Below, piece after piece: positions 1-11,258 of a DNA stretch of 64,000 bases (position 1 is the stretch's first letter; every line of letters starts with the position of its first letter). The stretch is from the NCBI RefSeq assembly GCF_000002985.6, contig NC_003279.8, positions 10,850,001-10,914,000 on the forward strand, given 5' to 3'. The position numbers and the translations under genes were made by a program. The notes beneath the pieces are model-generated. The model searched no databases. It was not told the origin of the DNA and saw nothing but the letters and a program-made list of their open reading frames with translations. This DNA is from Caenorhabditis elegans (lineage: Eukaryota > Nematoda > Chromadorea > Rhabditida > Rhabditidae).

Positions 1-432
1 AATTCTAACTTTTTTTTGTAATTTTATTTTAACTTTCTTGTAAAGCGTCTTGTTTGTTTTAATTAATTTGGAATACGATTCCAGAATAAATGTGATTTAA
101 AGTAAACATTTGTTGTAAATTAGGATACATTAAGGTGGCCAAAGAATTCGCTTTTGTGAATGGTCCTTTCTTGAAATAGTGACACTACGTGCTGAATCGC
201 TGCCATTTCAAGAAAGTGCAGCCGACGGCGGTCCAGGTCTACGATGGAGCATTTTTTATATCGTGGCAGACCTTCAAGTTGGCGAGTTTTGCACATTTTT
301 TATTTTATTTTTCAAAACCGGAACATCCATAATTTGCTTTGAAGAACGCCTAACTTTTTGCATTCCAACCAAAAAAACTAGGGTTACTTTCAAAAATTGA
401 ATGTATCGAAATTTTTATTTATCAGTTACGAA
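1..432. other. Non-coding stretch, 3' flank of the saposin-like gene
   Basis: I see no convincing exon here. A short inverted repeat, CTTTCTTGAAAT near 168-180 and ATTTCAAGAAAG near 206-218, could form a small hairpin. The AT-rich part next to 433 would be the 3' UTR of the minus-strand gene that ends there; a TTTATT near 415-420 reads as AATAAA on the minus strand. Confidence 0.5.
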
Positions 433-1233
433 TTATTGTGAAGAGCAGAATGCCACGCAAATGAGCTCTCTGAATGGACTCAAGAATGTCCAAAATGTGT
501 TGTAGGTGAAACGAACTGGGAGATTGATCAATGTATAGCAAGGATCGTCAATATTTCCAGGGAACTTGGAGCAGGTGTTCTGAAATAGTTTTGAAAGAAA
601 TAGTAAAATTCAACTAGTACTCTAAGTCGGAGTACCTTCAGTGAAGAAATTGCTAAAAACCTTTCCTATAGCGCCCAAATTCCCAAATTTAAAATTGAAA
701 CTTTTCAAAAAATAAATTTAAATATTTTAAATATTAACAAGAAGGAAAAATTTAGTGAATATTCAGTTTTTGCCACTAATAATTTTGAAAGTCGACCAAA
801 AAATCAAAATTGCTATAAATCTCTCAAAAACTTTGATTATAAATTTTTCGAAACTCTAAGAACAATTTGACACACACACATTTACAAAGACTTCGCCGGA
901 ACTTGTATCACCGGAGACAAAATATCTCAAACCTTCGTGAACTCGACTAGTTTTTTCTCGTTTTTCAAAAATTTTTTATGTGCTGTGTTATGTTGTATGG
1001 GCCGTTTGGAGACATTTAAAGCAGATACCTTACGTACAAGTTGTTTTTTTAAATCTAAAAACACAACTCACCTTGATAACCAAATCCGAGAGTACGAAAA
1101 ATGAGTCCGCATTTTCAGGGAGCCACATGTCAACGTAGACATTACACTGTGAGCATGCCGTTTCCCAAAAGTTTTCGGCTACATAACCCTGGATTATTGT
1201 ACCAAGAATTAAACAGAAAATGACAATTTTCAT
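433..1233 (-). CDS. Secreted saposin-like (SPP/caenopore-type) protein, 2 exons, 102 aa
   Basis: Exons complement(433..579, 1072..1233), joined in phase 0 by GT-AG signals. Residues 1-19 form a signal peptide (MKIVIFCLILGTIIQGYVA). The mature part has six cysteines at 27, 30, 57, 68, 95 and 99. The spacing C-x2-C-x26-C-x10-C-x26-C-x3-C is close to the saposin-B/NK-lysin pattern in which three disulfides clamp a helical bundle. Worm proteins of this type bind lipid, and several are secreted antimicrobial pore formers in the gut; that role is inferred from the family here. The upstream methionine at 1329 is less likely because it would bury the signal peptide 32 residues in. The last Cys pair is closer together than usual (x3, not about x5). 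I cannot name the spp member. Confidence 0.75.
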
Positions 1234-1627
1234 GGTTACAGGGAACGGAGAGATCTGTGTTCTGTTAAACAACAGTGAATAATGGGAAAAGAGATTTTGT
1301 TGGATTTTTGATAAATATGGTAATTTCATGAATATTCAATCACTTTCCTCTTTGCACGAAATCTGTGGAATTACTATTACTTTTTTCAAGAGATTTTTGG
1401 AGAGATTTTTTAAATATTATGGATAAGTTTCTGGACCTACAAGTTCGTAATAATAAAAAAAAATTTAGAATCCGAATCTATGAAAATTCCACCAAAATTA
1501 AAAATTATTTTTTTGCAAAAATGTGCAGTCATATGTATGTGAAAAATGAATTGGAAACAAAAACCCATCTAGCGCGCGGCTAAAATACAACTTGTAGGTC
1601 TTGTAAAGAAAAAAAACTTGTAAATCA

Positions 1628-4600
1628 GCATAGTCAAAAATACAAGAATATGCCTATCAAATTATAATAGTTTGTACGGAAGTATTTTTTAAAAACTTGA
1701 TAAAAATATATAAAAGCTGATTTTTTAAAAAATTCAAAAGTATGGGAAAATCATATGGAATCATTCTTTTTTATCTCAAAAAACTGTTCAGCATAGTCAA
1801 AAACACCAGCAAATACCAAACAGAGTATATTAGCTTTTACGGAAGTATTTTTTAGAAAATTGATAAAAATATATAAAAGCTGATTTTTTCAAAAATTCAA
1901 AAGTATGGGAAAATCATATGGAGTCATTCTTTTTTATCTTAAAAAACTGTTCGGCATAGTCAAAAATACCAGCAAATACCAAACAGAGTATATTAGCTTT
2001 TACGGAAGTATTTTTTAGAAAATTGATAAAAATATATAAAAGCTGATTTTTTCAAAAATTCAAAAGTATGGGAAAATCATATGGAGTCATTCTTTTTTAT
2101 CTTAAAAAACTGTTCGGCATAGTCAAAAATACCAGCAAATACCAAACAGAGTATATTAGCTTTTACGGAAGTATTTTTTAGAAAATTGATAAAAATATAT
2201 AAAAGCTGATTTTTTCAAAAATTCAAAAGTATGGGAAAATCATATGGAGTCATTCTTTTTTATCTTAAAAAACTGTTCGGCATAGTCAAAAATACCAGCA
2301 AATACCAAACAGAGTATATTAGCTTTTACGGAAGTATTTTTTAGAAAATTGATAAAAATATATAAAAGCTGATTTTTTCAAAAATTCAAAAGTATGGGAA
2401 AATCATATGGAGTCATTCTTTTTTATCTCAAAAAACTGTTCAGCATAGTCAAGAATACCAGCAAATACCAAACAGAGTATATTAGCTTGTACGGAAGTAT
2501 TTTTTAGAAAATTGATAAAAATATATAAAAGCTGATTTTTTCAAAAATTCAAAAGTATGGGAAAATCATATGGAATCATTCTTTTTTATCTTAAAAAACT
2601 GTTCGGCATAGTCAAAAACACCAGCAAATACCAAACAGAGTATATTAGCTTTTACGGAAGTATTTTTTAGAAAATTGATAAAAATATATAAAAGCTGATT
2701 TTTTCAAAAATTCAAAAGTATGGGAAAATCATATGGAGTCATTCTTTTTTATCTTAAAAAACTGTTCGGCATAGTCAAAAATACCAGCAAATACCAAACA
2801 GAGTATATTAGCTTTTACGGAAGTATTTTTTAGAAAATTGATAAAAATATATAAAAGCTGATTTTTTCAAAAATTCAAAAGTATGGGAAAATCATATGGA
2901 GTCATTCTTTTTTATCTCAAAAAACTGTTCAGCATAGTCAAGAATACCAGAATATGCCTATCAAATTATAATAGTTTGTACGGAAGTATTTTTTAAAAAA
3001 TTGATAAAAATCTATAAAAGCTGATTTTTTCAAAAATTCAAAAGTATGGGAAAATCATATGGAGTCATTCTTTTTTATCTCAAAAAACTGTTCAGCATAG
3101 TCAAGAATACCAGAATATGCCTATCAAATTATAATAGTTTGTACGGAAGTATTTTTTAAAAAATTGATAAAAATATATAAAAGCTGATTTTTTCAAAAAT
3201 TCAAAAGTATGGGAAAATCATATGGAGTCATTCTTTTTTATCTCAAAAAACTGTTCAGCATAGTCAAAAACACCAGCAAATACCAAACAGAGTATATTAG
3301 CTTGTACGGAAGTATTTTTTAGAAAATTGATAAAAATATATAAAAGCTGATTTTTTCAAAAATTCAAAAGTATGGGAAAACCATATGGAGTCATTCTTTT
3401 TTATCTCAAAAAACTGTTCAGCATAGTCAAGAATACCAGAATATGCCTATCAAATTATAATAGTTTGTACGGAAGTATTTTTTAAAAAATTGATAAAAAT
3501 ATATAAAAGCTGATTTTTTCAAAAATTCAAAAGTATGGGAAAATCATATGGAGTCATTCTTTTTTATCTCAAAAAACTGTTCAGCATAGTCAAGAATACC
3601 AGCAAATACCAAACAGAGTATATTAGCTTGTACGGAAGTATTTTTTAGAAAATTGATAAAAATATATAAAAGCTGATTTTTTCAAAAATTCAAAAGTATG
3701 GGAAAATCATATGGAGTCATTCTTTTTTATCTCAAAAAACTGTTCAGCATAGTCAAGAATACCAGCAAATACCAAACAGAGTATATTAGCTTGTACGGAA
3801 GTATTTTTTAGAAAATTGATAAAAATATATAAAAGCTGATTTTTTCAAAAATTCAAAAGTATGGGAAAATCATATGGAGTCATTCTTTTTTATCTCAAAA
3901 AACTGTTCAGCATAGTCAAGAATACCAGCAAATACCAAACAGAGTATATTAGCTTGTACGGAAGTATTTTTTAGAAAATTGATAAAAATATATAAAAGCT
4001 GATTTTTTCAAAAATTCAAAAGTATGGGAAAATCATATGGAGTCATTCTTTTTTATCTCAAAAAACTGTTCAGCATAGTCAAGAATACCAGAATATGCCT
4101 ATCAAATTATAATAGTTTGTACGGAAGTATTTTTTAAAAAATTGATAAAAATATATAAAAGCTGATTTTTTAAAAAATTCAAAAGTATGGGAAAATCATA
4201 TGGAATCATTCTTTTTTATCTCAAAAAACTGTTCAGCATAGTCAAAAACACCAGCAAATACCAAACAGAGTATATTAGCTTGTACGGAAGTATTTTTTAG
4301 AAAATTGATAAAAATATATAAAAGCTGATTTTTTCAAAAATTCAAAAGTATGGGAAAACCATATGGAGTCATTCTTTTTTATCTCAAAAAACTGTTCAGC
4401 ATAGTCAAGAATACCAGAATATGCCTATCAAATTAAAATAGTTTGTACGGAAGTATTTTTTAAAAAATTGATAAAAATATATAAAAGCTGATTTTTTAAA
4501 AAATTCAAAAGTATGGGAAAATCATATGGAATCATTCTTTTTTATCTCAAAAAACTGTTCAGCATAGTCAAAAACACCAGCAAATACCAAACAGAGTATA

Positions 4601-5387
4601 TTAGCTTGTACGGAAGTATTTTTTAGAAAATTGATAAAAATATATAAAAGCTGATTTTTTCAAAAATTCAAAAGTATGGGAAAATCATATGGAATCATTC
4701 TTTTTTATCTTAAAAAACTGTTCGGCATAGTCAAAAACACCAGCAAATACCAAACAGAGTATATTAGCTTGTACGGAAGTATTTTTTAGAAAATTGATAA
4801 AAATATATAAAAGCTGATTTTTTCAAAAATTCAAAAGTATGGGAAAATCATATGGAATCATTCTTTTTTATCTTAAAAAACTGTTCGGCATAGTCAAAAA
4901 TACCAGCAAATACCAAACAGAGTATATTAGCTTGTACGGAAGTATTTTTTAGAAAATTGATAAAAATATATAAAAGCTGATTTTTTCAAAAATTCAAAAG
5001 TATGGGAAAATCATATGGAGTCATTCTTTTTTATCTCAAAAAACTGTTCAGCATAGTCAAGAATACCAGCAAATACCAAACAGAGTATATTAGCTTGTAC
5101 GGAAGTATTTTTTAGAAAATTGATAAAAATATATAAAAGCTGATTTTTTCAAAAATTCAAAAGTATGGGAAAACCATATGGAGTCATTCTTTTTTATCTC
5201 AAAAAACTGTTCAGCATAGTCAAGAATACCAGAATATGCCTATCAAATTATAATAGTTTGTACGGAAGTATTTTTTAAAAAATTGATAAAAATATATAAA
5301 AGCTGATTTTTTCAAAAATTCAAAAGTATGGGAAAATCATATGGAGTCATTCTTTTTTATCTCAAAAAACTGTTCAGCATAGTCAAA
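1628..5387 (+). repeat. 163-bp tandem satellite, about 23 copies
   Basis: Successive copies of TAAAAGCTGATTTTTT start at 1711, 1874 and 2037, giving a 163-bp period, and the array keeps this register to about 5387. Two unit types differ in a ~25-bp segment: type A (CAGCAAATACCAAACAGAG) and type B (CAGAATATGCCTATCAAA). Counting units from 1628, B units are 1, 9, 10, 12, 16, 18 and 23, and the rest are A. Smaller variants (TTTTACGG or TTGTACGG, GGCATAG or AGCATAG) are shared by neighbouring units, as expected from local unequal exchange. No coding capacity seen. Confidence 0.95.
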
Positions 5388-5565
5388 AATACAAAAAAGA
5401 ATGACTCCTTATGATTTTCCAGGACTTTTGAATTTTTGAAAAAATCAGCTTTTATAAATTTTTATAAATTTTTTAAAAAATACTTCCGTACTAGCTATTA
5501 TACTTTGATTAGCATATTCTGGTATTTTTGACTATGCTGAACAGTTTTATGAAATAAAAAAGAGT
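5388..5565 (-). repeat. Inverted, diverged copy of the satellite unit closing the array
   Basis: This stretch is the reverse complement of a type-B satellite unit (it contains GCATATTCTGGTATTTTTGAC and CAGCTTTTATA in inverted order) with noticeably more differences than the direct copies have. The last direct unit and this one face each other head to head at about 5387. Confidence 0.85.
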
Positions 5566-5805
5566 AGCTGATGGTGGAACGAGTTGAGCAGTTTCTGGAA
5601 CCAGGACAGGCTGTTGAACATCTGGAACTGTTGGAGCTGGAGCCGGAACTTCTGGCTGTTGCTCGATTTGAGCTGGTGTTGCAGCAGGAGCCGGAACAGT
5701 TGGTTGTTGCTCATCAGCGTTGGGATGAACTTCTTTTCTTAGTTTTTGTCCTAGTAGAACGAGTGCTTCTAGTACTTCATGTGCTTTTTGGAGCATCATT
5801 TTCAT
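5509..5805 (-). CDS. Possible Pro/Ala/Gln-rich small protein; strand uncertain
   Basis: The open frame of 98 codons starts MKMMLQKAHEVLEALVLLGQ, an amphipathic helix of about 30 residues, followed by a Pro/Ala/Val/Gln-rich segment with repeated QQP and VPAPA motifs. The last ~20 residues run into the inverted satellite copy, so the true 3' end may be spliced or may have been lost to the repeat. The plus strand is also open (5571..5819, acidic Leu/Glu-rich) and could splice from 5817 to an acceptor near 5862. Only one is likely real; the minus reading has the more natural composition. No family recognised. Confidence 0.3.
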   Translation of the reverse strand: MKMMLQKAHEVLEALVLLGQKLRKEVHPNADEQQPTVPAPAATPAQIEQQPEVPAPAPTVPDVQQPVLVPETAQLVPPSATLFYFIKLFSIVKNTRIC

Positions 5806-5934
5806 TATTTTGCAAGTAAAAATCGGTTAAATTTTCCTTTTTAATCCTTGAATTTTTATTCAGGAAATGGTTGTCATGGAAACAGATAAGCTTATATATT
5901 CATCACATTAAATTCAACTTTTAAATAGAAAATA

Positions 5935-7620
5935 ATGCTTTTTATAGGTATTCATAGTCTACTTTTTCGCGAGAACTGGAGCAAAGTTGGTGGTGGGTTT
6001 TACTTTTTCTTAATTCAGAAAAAAAAATTTTCAGGTGTCGAATATGAGGGAAATCTGAAAATAAAAGTGGAAGTTGTTGGAAACAAAGCGAAATTATCGG
6101 AAAATGGTGAATTTTTGTATAAATTTTTAAATACTTTGTATAATAAAATGTGAATTTTTGGTACCGATGATTCAGATTCCGGGCAGATGAATTTTTAGCA
6201 GCTTCAGTATTGGGTTTTTGAGATTTGAGATGTTTCTGCCTTCTTCCTATATTATACTGTAGGAGTACTGTATGTGATAAACGGTAGGGTACTGTAGGTG
6301 GTAAACGGTAGGTGTACTGTAATTTTTTGTTCAAAAACTTTTTTTTTCCCTCTCATAACTTTGCCGTCGTTTGAGCTATTCTGATTCTGAGCCAAATATA
6401 TGAAACCTTGAAGATTTCTTAAGCGAGAGACGAAAAAAATTTTGAAAATCGAGTCATACATCACAGAGATAATCGACCGAATAGAAAAATAATGCCTTTT
6501 TTGATTTTTGATTTTTCAACTTTGAGCGTTTGTTAATTGGTTTGTTTAAGTTTAATTTTAATTCTGTTTTTTTTAATAGACTCAGAATTTGACGCTGAAT
6601 TCAAATATGTAAGATTTTTTTCCAGCTTTAAAAATGAAAAAGTTATGAAAAAAAACTAACATTTCATCTCCTCATCAAAGTTTTCGAAATATCTTTTATG
6701 TTTTTACATTTTCTTTTTAAAATTGAAAAATCTTTTCAGCATATTTCTTTCATCTTAGAGAAACTGAAAATTCAGCGCCCAGGGCGCTAAATAATTATTC
6801 AAAATTTTTAAATTAGAAACAACTCCTTAGCATATTCCATCAATCTTAGAAATAGTTCAAATCAGCGACGAAGGCGCTGAATAAGTCTTCAAAGTTTTAA
6901 ATTAGAAACAACTCCTTAGTATGTTTCTTTATTTCAGAAACTTTGAAAAATTCAGCGCCGAAGGCGCTGATAACTCTTAGGAATTTTTGAATTTAGAACA
7001 ACTCCTTAGAATATTTTTCTAATCTTAGAGAAGATTCAACTTAGCGCCCAAATAATTTTTAAGAATATTTCAATGTGAAACAACTCCTTAGAATATTTCT
7101 TTAATCTTAGAGGAACTGAAAACTAAAGCGCCGGAGCCGCTAAATGATTTTTCAAAATATTAAATTAGAAACAAATCTTTGGAATATATTTTGAATTTCA
7201 AGGTGAACACACTTAACCCCAACACAGGTTTGAGGCAAAGCCGAGAACCTGCGCCAGCTACCTTGTTGATACTTTAGAGCGAAATAACCCTATCCCCACT
7301 CCCGAAGGGATAGCGCACTTTGTGCGCTAGTCTTAAAAATTTTTTTTTTAATTGAAGGTTTACAAACAAATTTGAACTTTTAAAAAGCTTTGCTATGTAG
7401 GAAAAAGGATACTCAATTCAAGAAATGGTATGTAGAAAAATCGATTTAAAAAAAGTTTTTTGATTTTTGATTTTTAATTTTAAAAGTTTAGTCCCAATAA
7501 TTCAATAAAGTTTTTCCAGAAATAGAGCAAATTCGAAAAATAGCTGAGCTAATGGGCAATCCAACGGAACCGGACGAAGTTTCGGATGAAAAAGACGATA
7601 GTTCTGAATCAGACTACTAG
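5935..7620 (+). CDS. Tentative small multi-exon gene with acidic C-terminus
   Basis: Exons that fit in phase: 5935..5989, 6035..6106, 6580..6608 and a final exon 7520..7620 ending in TAG. A short exon near 7401..7431 is needed to keep frame, but its donor (GTAGAA) is weak. The product would be about 95 aa. It has a charged middle region (NLKIKVEVVGNKAKLSEN) and a terminal exon reading IEQIRKIAELMGN followed by an Asp/Glu/Ser-rich tail ending ESDY. A poly(A)-type AATAAA lies ~70 bp after the stop. The largest intron contains the ~90-bp minisatellite. No family recognised, and the start codon is a guess. Confidence 0.4.
6735..7200 (+). repeat. ~90-bp minisatellite, about 5 diverged copies
   Basis: The motif AACAACTCCTTAG recurs at about 6818, 6907, 6997 and 7079, with a weaker copy at 7170, so spacing is 82-91 bp. 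Most copies carry a small palindrome such as CAGCGCCGAAGGCGCTGA. The array lies inside an intron of the tentative gene at 5935-7620. Confidence 0.75.
7201..7500. other. Intronic DNA with small hairpins
   Basis: Contains nested short inverted repeats: TATCCCC..GGGATA near 7288-7311 and GCGCACTTTGTGCGC near 7313-7327. It also has a GC-rich stretch unlike the AT-rich surroundings. No coding signal seen apart from the possible micro-exon near 7401. Confidence 0.4.
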
Positions 7621-7954
7621 TTGCTGAAAAAATAATTTATAAGTTTATTTTAGTCACATTGTTGATAGTTATAAATATTTTTTTGAAATAAAAAAAACCA
7701 AAAATGTGTTTTTTGCACTGAAAATGTTGCGTTGGCTCAGTTGCAGGGTAAACCCATCAATTCATAACTTCAGCAAGAAGTCCAAATTGTGTTAAGTTCG
7801 AGATCCCTTTAGAAAGCAATCTTGCACTTATTTTACTTTTTCTTAAATCTACAGTTCAAATTATTAAACAAAAATATCTGAAATCAAGAAAAGTTTATCT
7901 TCACGGATGCTGAAAGTTTATAGACTTGTGGAAGTGTTCTATGATCACTTCTCA

Positions 7955-8184
7955 TGTTGCACTGAGTGGACTTTGGAGACGTGCATAAAGCGCATGACTC
8001 TAACGCCCACGCGGCCTCTGAGCAGGGAGCGTCACGCCCTCACGAGTATATAAGCCGACTAGAGAATAACATCCTCAGTCGAGAAAGACCTTGCCTGCTG
8101 GCGCCGGACGAAAGTAAGACTCTCGTCGTCTGGCACAGCAACGACTCAATAAATGCTTTAGCACACAATCAAAGTGTTTTTGCA
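7955..8184 (+). mobile_element. Solo-LTR-like segment
   Basis: About 230 bp, GC-richer than its flanks, starting TGTTGCACTGAG and ending GTGTTTTTGCA. It has the internal order of an LTR: a TATA box (GTATATAAGCC, 8045-8055), then a polyadenylation signal (AATAAATGC, about 8148) before the end. CATG occurs at both edges and may be a 4-bp target duplication. No retroviral-type coding is adjacent, so if real it is a solo LTR. It could instead be promoter DNA of the Pmp3-family gene downstream. Confidence 0.4.
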
Positions 8185-8240
8185 TGATGTTTAACCATAA
8201 GCTGTGGCACCGGTTTATGACCGTTAACAGACTCCTCCAG

Positions 8241-8248
8241 TATATAAG
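8241..8248 (+). promoter_or_regulatory. TATA-like element upstream of the Pmp3-family gene
   Basis: TATATAAG lies 60 bp before the chosen ATG at 8301, at a sensible distance for a short 5' UTR. It is outside the LTR-like block and follows the same strand. Confidence 0.4.
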
Positions 8249-8300
8249 GTTGTCCAAACAACTTAATTTTTCATATTTTGTGCAACACTATCTTGCTGAA

Positions 8301-8507
8301 ATGAAAGAAACCGGCCCGTGTTGTTACATTCTGCTCATTTTAATTTTTCCGCCAATCGCCGTCTACGTGAAAGAGGAAAGATGCTCTCTGTCAGTTTGGC
8401 TCAACCTTTGTTTCTGCATCCTCTGCTGGTTTCCGGGGGTGCTTCATGCTATAGTCGTCTGTTTCTGCTTGAATTATTTATTTTATTTACTTACTATCAA
8501 GAAATGA
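8301..8507 (+). CDS. Pmp3/UPF0057-family small membrane protein, 68 aa
   Basis: Single-exon frame. Residues from about 7 onward fit the Pmp3 family: a first hydrophobic helix with PP (ILLILIFPPIAVYVKE), a charged turn, then N-L-x3-L..W-F-P-G-V-L-H-A, matching the family signature of N-x5-L-x4-PG-x2-HA, and a second helix ending near the C-terminus. Family members are two-helix plasma-membrane proteins linked in yeast and plants to membrane potential and salt tolerance; the worm role is unknown. The frame is open upstream to 8184, but the 39 extra residues have no family counterpart, so I start at 8301. It lies on the same strand as the LTR-like segment just upstream. Confidence 0.75.
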   Translation: MKETGPCCYILLILIFPPIAVYVKEERCSLSVWLNLCFCILCWFPGVLHAIVVCFCLNYLFYLLTIKK

Positions 8508-9547
8508 ATTCTTGAGATTAATTTATTTAGAAGAATATAATACTGAATTACAATTAAAGAGAAGAAAAGGGGAAGATAGCGGTCTACATCTAGAAAGGAA
8601 GCATTGGTATTATATAATATAATATAAAAGAAGGAACTTATATAGGTCTGTTTTTAATCGAATTATAATGATATTGGGGTTGGCGTGAATCATATGAATA
8701 GGAAAAGAAGGGAAACGTTTTGGTTTGAATCATAAGGATCAAATATCATATTCAAAGAGGGAAAGATTTGACACTTACATACAATTAGATTAATTTTTCC
8801 ATGTACAGATTATCTCAGACCACAGGATATGTAGTTGCTGACTAACATTTCACTGCTAATGTGTAAGCGGCCACTGATTGAATATTGTGGGAGAATTAAA
8901 ATTTGGACTCTGAATGAAATTGCTTCATAATAAAGCAAAAAGTTATCCAAATTTCTATATTTATCATGTTTTTGGATACTGTAGTTAAAAGGTATAAACG
9001 CTTTATATTATATTTTAGTTTTCAAAATACATATATAGGGAAAGCCTCATGCAAATTTGTCTAGAAAAATGATTTGAAATTGTTCAAGAAGTATGAAAAT
9101 GTTAAAAAGCGTACAGTTAAACAAATTTAAGATTTTGGAATTTGTCAATCAGTAGGTTTATATTAATCTTAAAAATGATAAAATCTGCAAACCCGGATTT
9201 TAAAATAATATAATAAAAAAATAATAAAAATTTTAAATAATATAATACATAAAACTATAGAACAATTTCCAGAGAACTGTTTAGATTTTTTGTTGAATAG
9301 AAAGTTTCCACAGAAAATTTCAAAAACCGCCTTTGGAGCAATTTAACTGGTAAAACACGGAGCTAATAGTAAGCAAAAATTTCAAATTTTTTCACAAAAT
9401 TTCAATCACAAATATTTTCTAAAAAATGTTAAAAATAAAACAAAAAATTACTAATTTAAATTGCTTTGTTACGTGACACATTTTATGATGACAAACATAC
9501 TTGTTTATCAGACATGAAATCTCAATCTCAGTTATTTTATATTTTTA
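8508..9547. other. Intergenic, AT-rich
   Basis: No exon with usable splice signals was found. It contains runs of TATAATATAA (about 8614-8630 and 9205-9245), as expected of AT-rich intergenic DNA between two plus-strand genes. Confidence 0.5.
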
Positions 9548-10769
9548 ATGGCAAACAAGAAGAGTACGAGTAGCTGCTATGAAAAGCCAATCGCTCAGAA
9601 ATTATTTTATGGATTAGCTGTAAGTTTTTGGATGCCTCCGAAACCGAAATCCGAAACCGAAAAAAAAAGAGAGTTTTCAGGACCATCCAAATCACGGTGT
9701 ATTTTCGTCGATTCTGAAGAAAAAGAATCGCTTGTTTTCGATGACTGATGACGTGAAGAAGCTTTGCAATCAAGTTGAAGCTTATAAAGAAGCCGCAGAT
9801 CGACTTCATCAGGCACTGATTCAAATGTTCGTTGAGAATCAGGAACTTATGAAAGCTGATACGAATTATCAGTACGCTGGGCAGTATCTAAAGACGTATC
9901 AGGCGATAAATCAGAAAGGAAGAAAGTTGGGTACGAAGGTTGACCCCAAAGAAATGGATGTGAGTTTAGTTGCAGAATTGATCAGAAAAGTGACGCGACA
10001 TTCAGTTTCTAGAGCGAATCCTGTTGAAAATCGAGGAAGTTGGAACGACTTTTTTGCACCTAAGAAATTTGGTATATTTTCTAGGCTTGGATTTTTAGGC
10101 TTAACAATTTAGGCTAAGGGCTTTTAAATGTTAAAATGTAGGCTTAGGCTTTTCAAATAAACCATTTAAGCCCAGGTAATCAGGCTTAGGCTCCCCAATT
10201 TTTTGGCTTATGGAATGGCACCTGATAATAAGGACACAAATTTCAGAGCTTAGAACCGGCTATCCAAACCTTGCTCAATCTGGATTCCATACAAGCAAAG
10301 CAAGTCCAAAGGCATCTGGAAAACTTGTCGGCGTTGACAAAATTCATTGGCGTCGACTATTGGGAGTACGCAAGGCTTCGAAAGAGTAAGAATAAAAGGG
10401 TCTATAATATGAATCTAAATAAAAAATTTCAGTTTATTGGCTCTCGCTGGAAACCTACGACGACGCAATCAGTCAGCAGAATAAGGAGCGAACGGAGCAA
10501 GCCGAACTCGCGGCGGGAAATGCTCAGACATGGAGGAATGAGTGCAGACAGAAGGTTATTGACTTTATCAATAAGTCGATTAATGAGCAGAAGGGGAAAC
10601 ACGCGGATGCAGTTTTGAAGTAAGTTTTGGAACTACTCCCCGAAAAAAAAAAATTTTAAGGTTTCGTGACGATTCAATTCTCTTCCACAAATCCATTGCT
10701 GAAGCTATCCCAATATTTGATGATAGAGCACTGCCAAAGAGTAAAGAAAAGCCATTGAAATCCAAATGA
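9548..10769 (+). CDS. Helical protein, possibly BAR-domain, 5 exons, 261 aa
   Basis: Exons 9548..9619, 9681..9959, 10247..10385, 10433..10619, 10661..10769; all phases agree. The product is almost entirely charged amphipathic helix: MTDDVKKLCNQVEAYKEAAD, then a long helix, then DYWEYARLRKIYWLSLETYD, then a Gln/Glu-rich helix and a last helix before a Lys-rich tail. The pattern of long helices with a Y-D pair and about 250 residues resembles BAR-domain proteins that bend membranes. This is an inference from pattern only. Exon 2 is ended at a consensus GTGAGT (9960). Reading on to 10073 stays open but leaves the next exon out of frame. If the exon 4 donor (AA|GTAAGT) is not used, translation stops at once (TAA, 10621). 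AATAAAG at about 10782 suits the 3' end. Confidence 0.6.
10060..10210 (+). repeat. Degenerate TTAGGC-type repeat in an intron
   Basis: About eight copies of AGGCTT/TTAGGC variants lie in the second intron of the gene at 9548-10769, including TAGGCTTAGGCTTTTC. TTAGGC is the C. elegans telomere unit, so this may be a decayed interstitial telomeric tract. Confidence 0.5.
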
Positions 10770-11258
10770 AACTTGTCCGAATAAAGAATTATGTGATTTT
10801 TATTGCTTGCAACTTCAAATGTGTTATATTTGATTTTAGTCATCAGTTTACAGCCACATCAGCCACAAGGCACCCCTGATTCCACCAAAAGGTGCGCGGC
10901 GATTGCCGACGGGTAATTCTACAATTTCAGGCAGAGATGTGTTTTCCCAATATTTTTCATTAAATTTTAGTGAAAAGATGTAGAAACTATGTGATCTCTC
11001 CCATAATAACGCAATTGCCGCGCAACCCGGATTCTATCCCTCTCCATCGCCTCAACATTCGCCCGCTATTTCACTTTTTTCGAATGGCATTTTGGAAACG
11101 TTTTTTGAATAGCTAAGGTTGCTATGGGGTGGCTCATCACGTCCCACACAACACCCCTAGCTTTAACAATAAATTTACGCTGAAAACAGAACAGAAATGA
11201 ATCACATTTTATTCTCTCAAGTGCTATAGTCTACTTCAGTGCTTCAACCTTCTCGACA

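Noticed and set aside
1628-5565. CRISPR array
   Set aside because: The repeat is a contiguous 163-bp satellite with no unique spacers, and the genome is an animal's.
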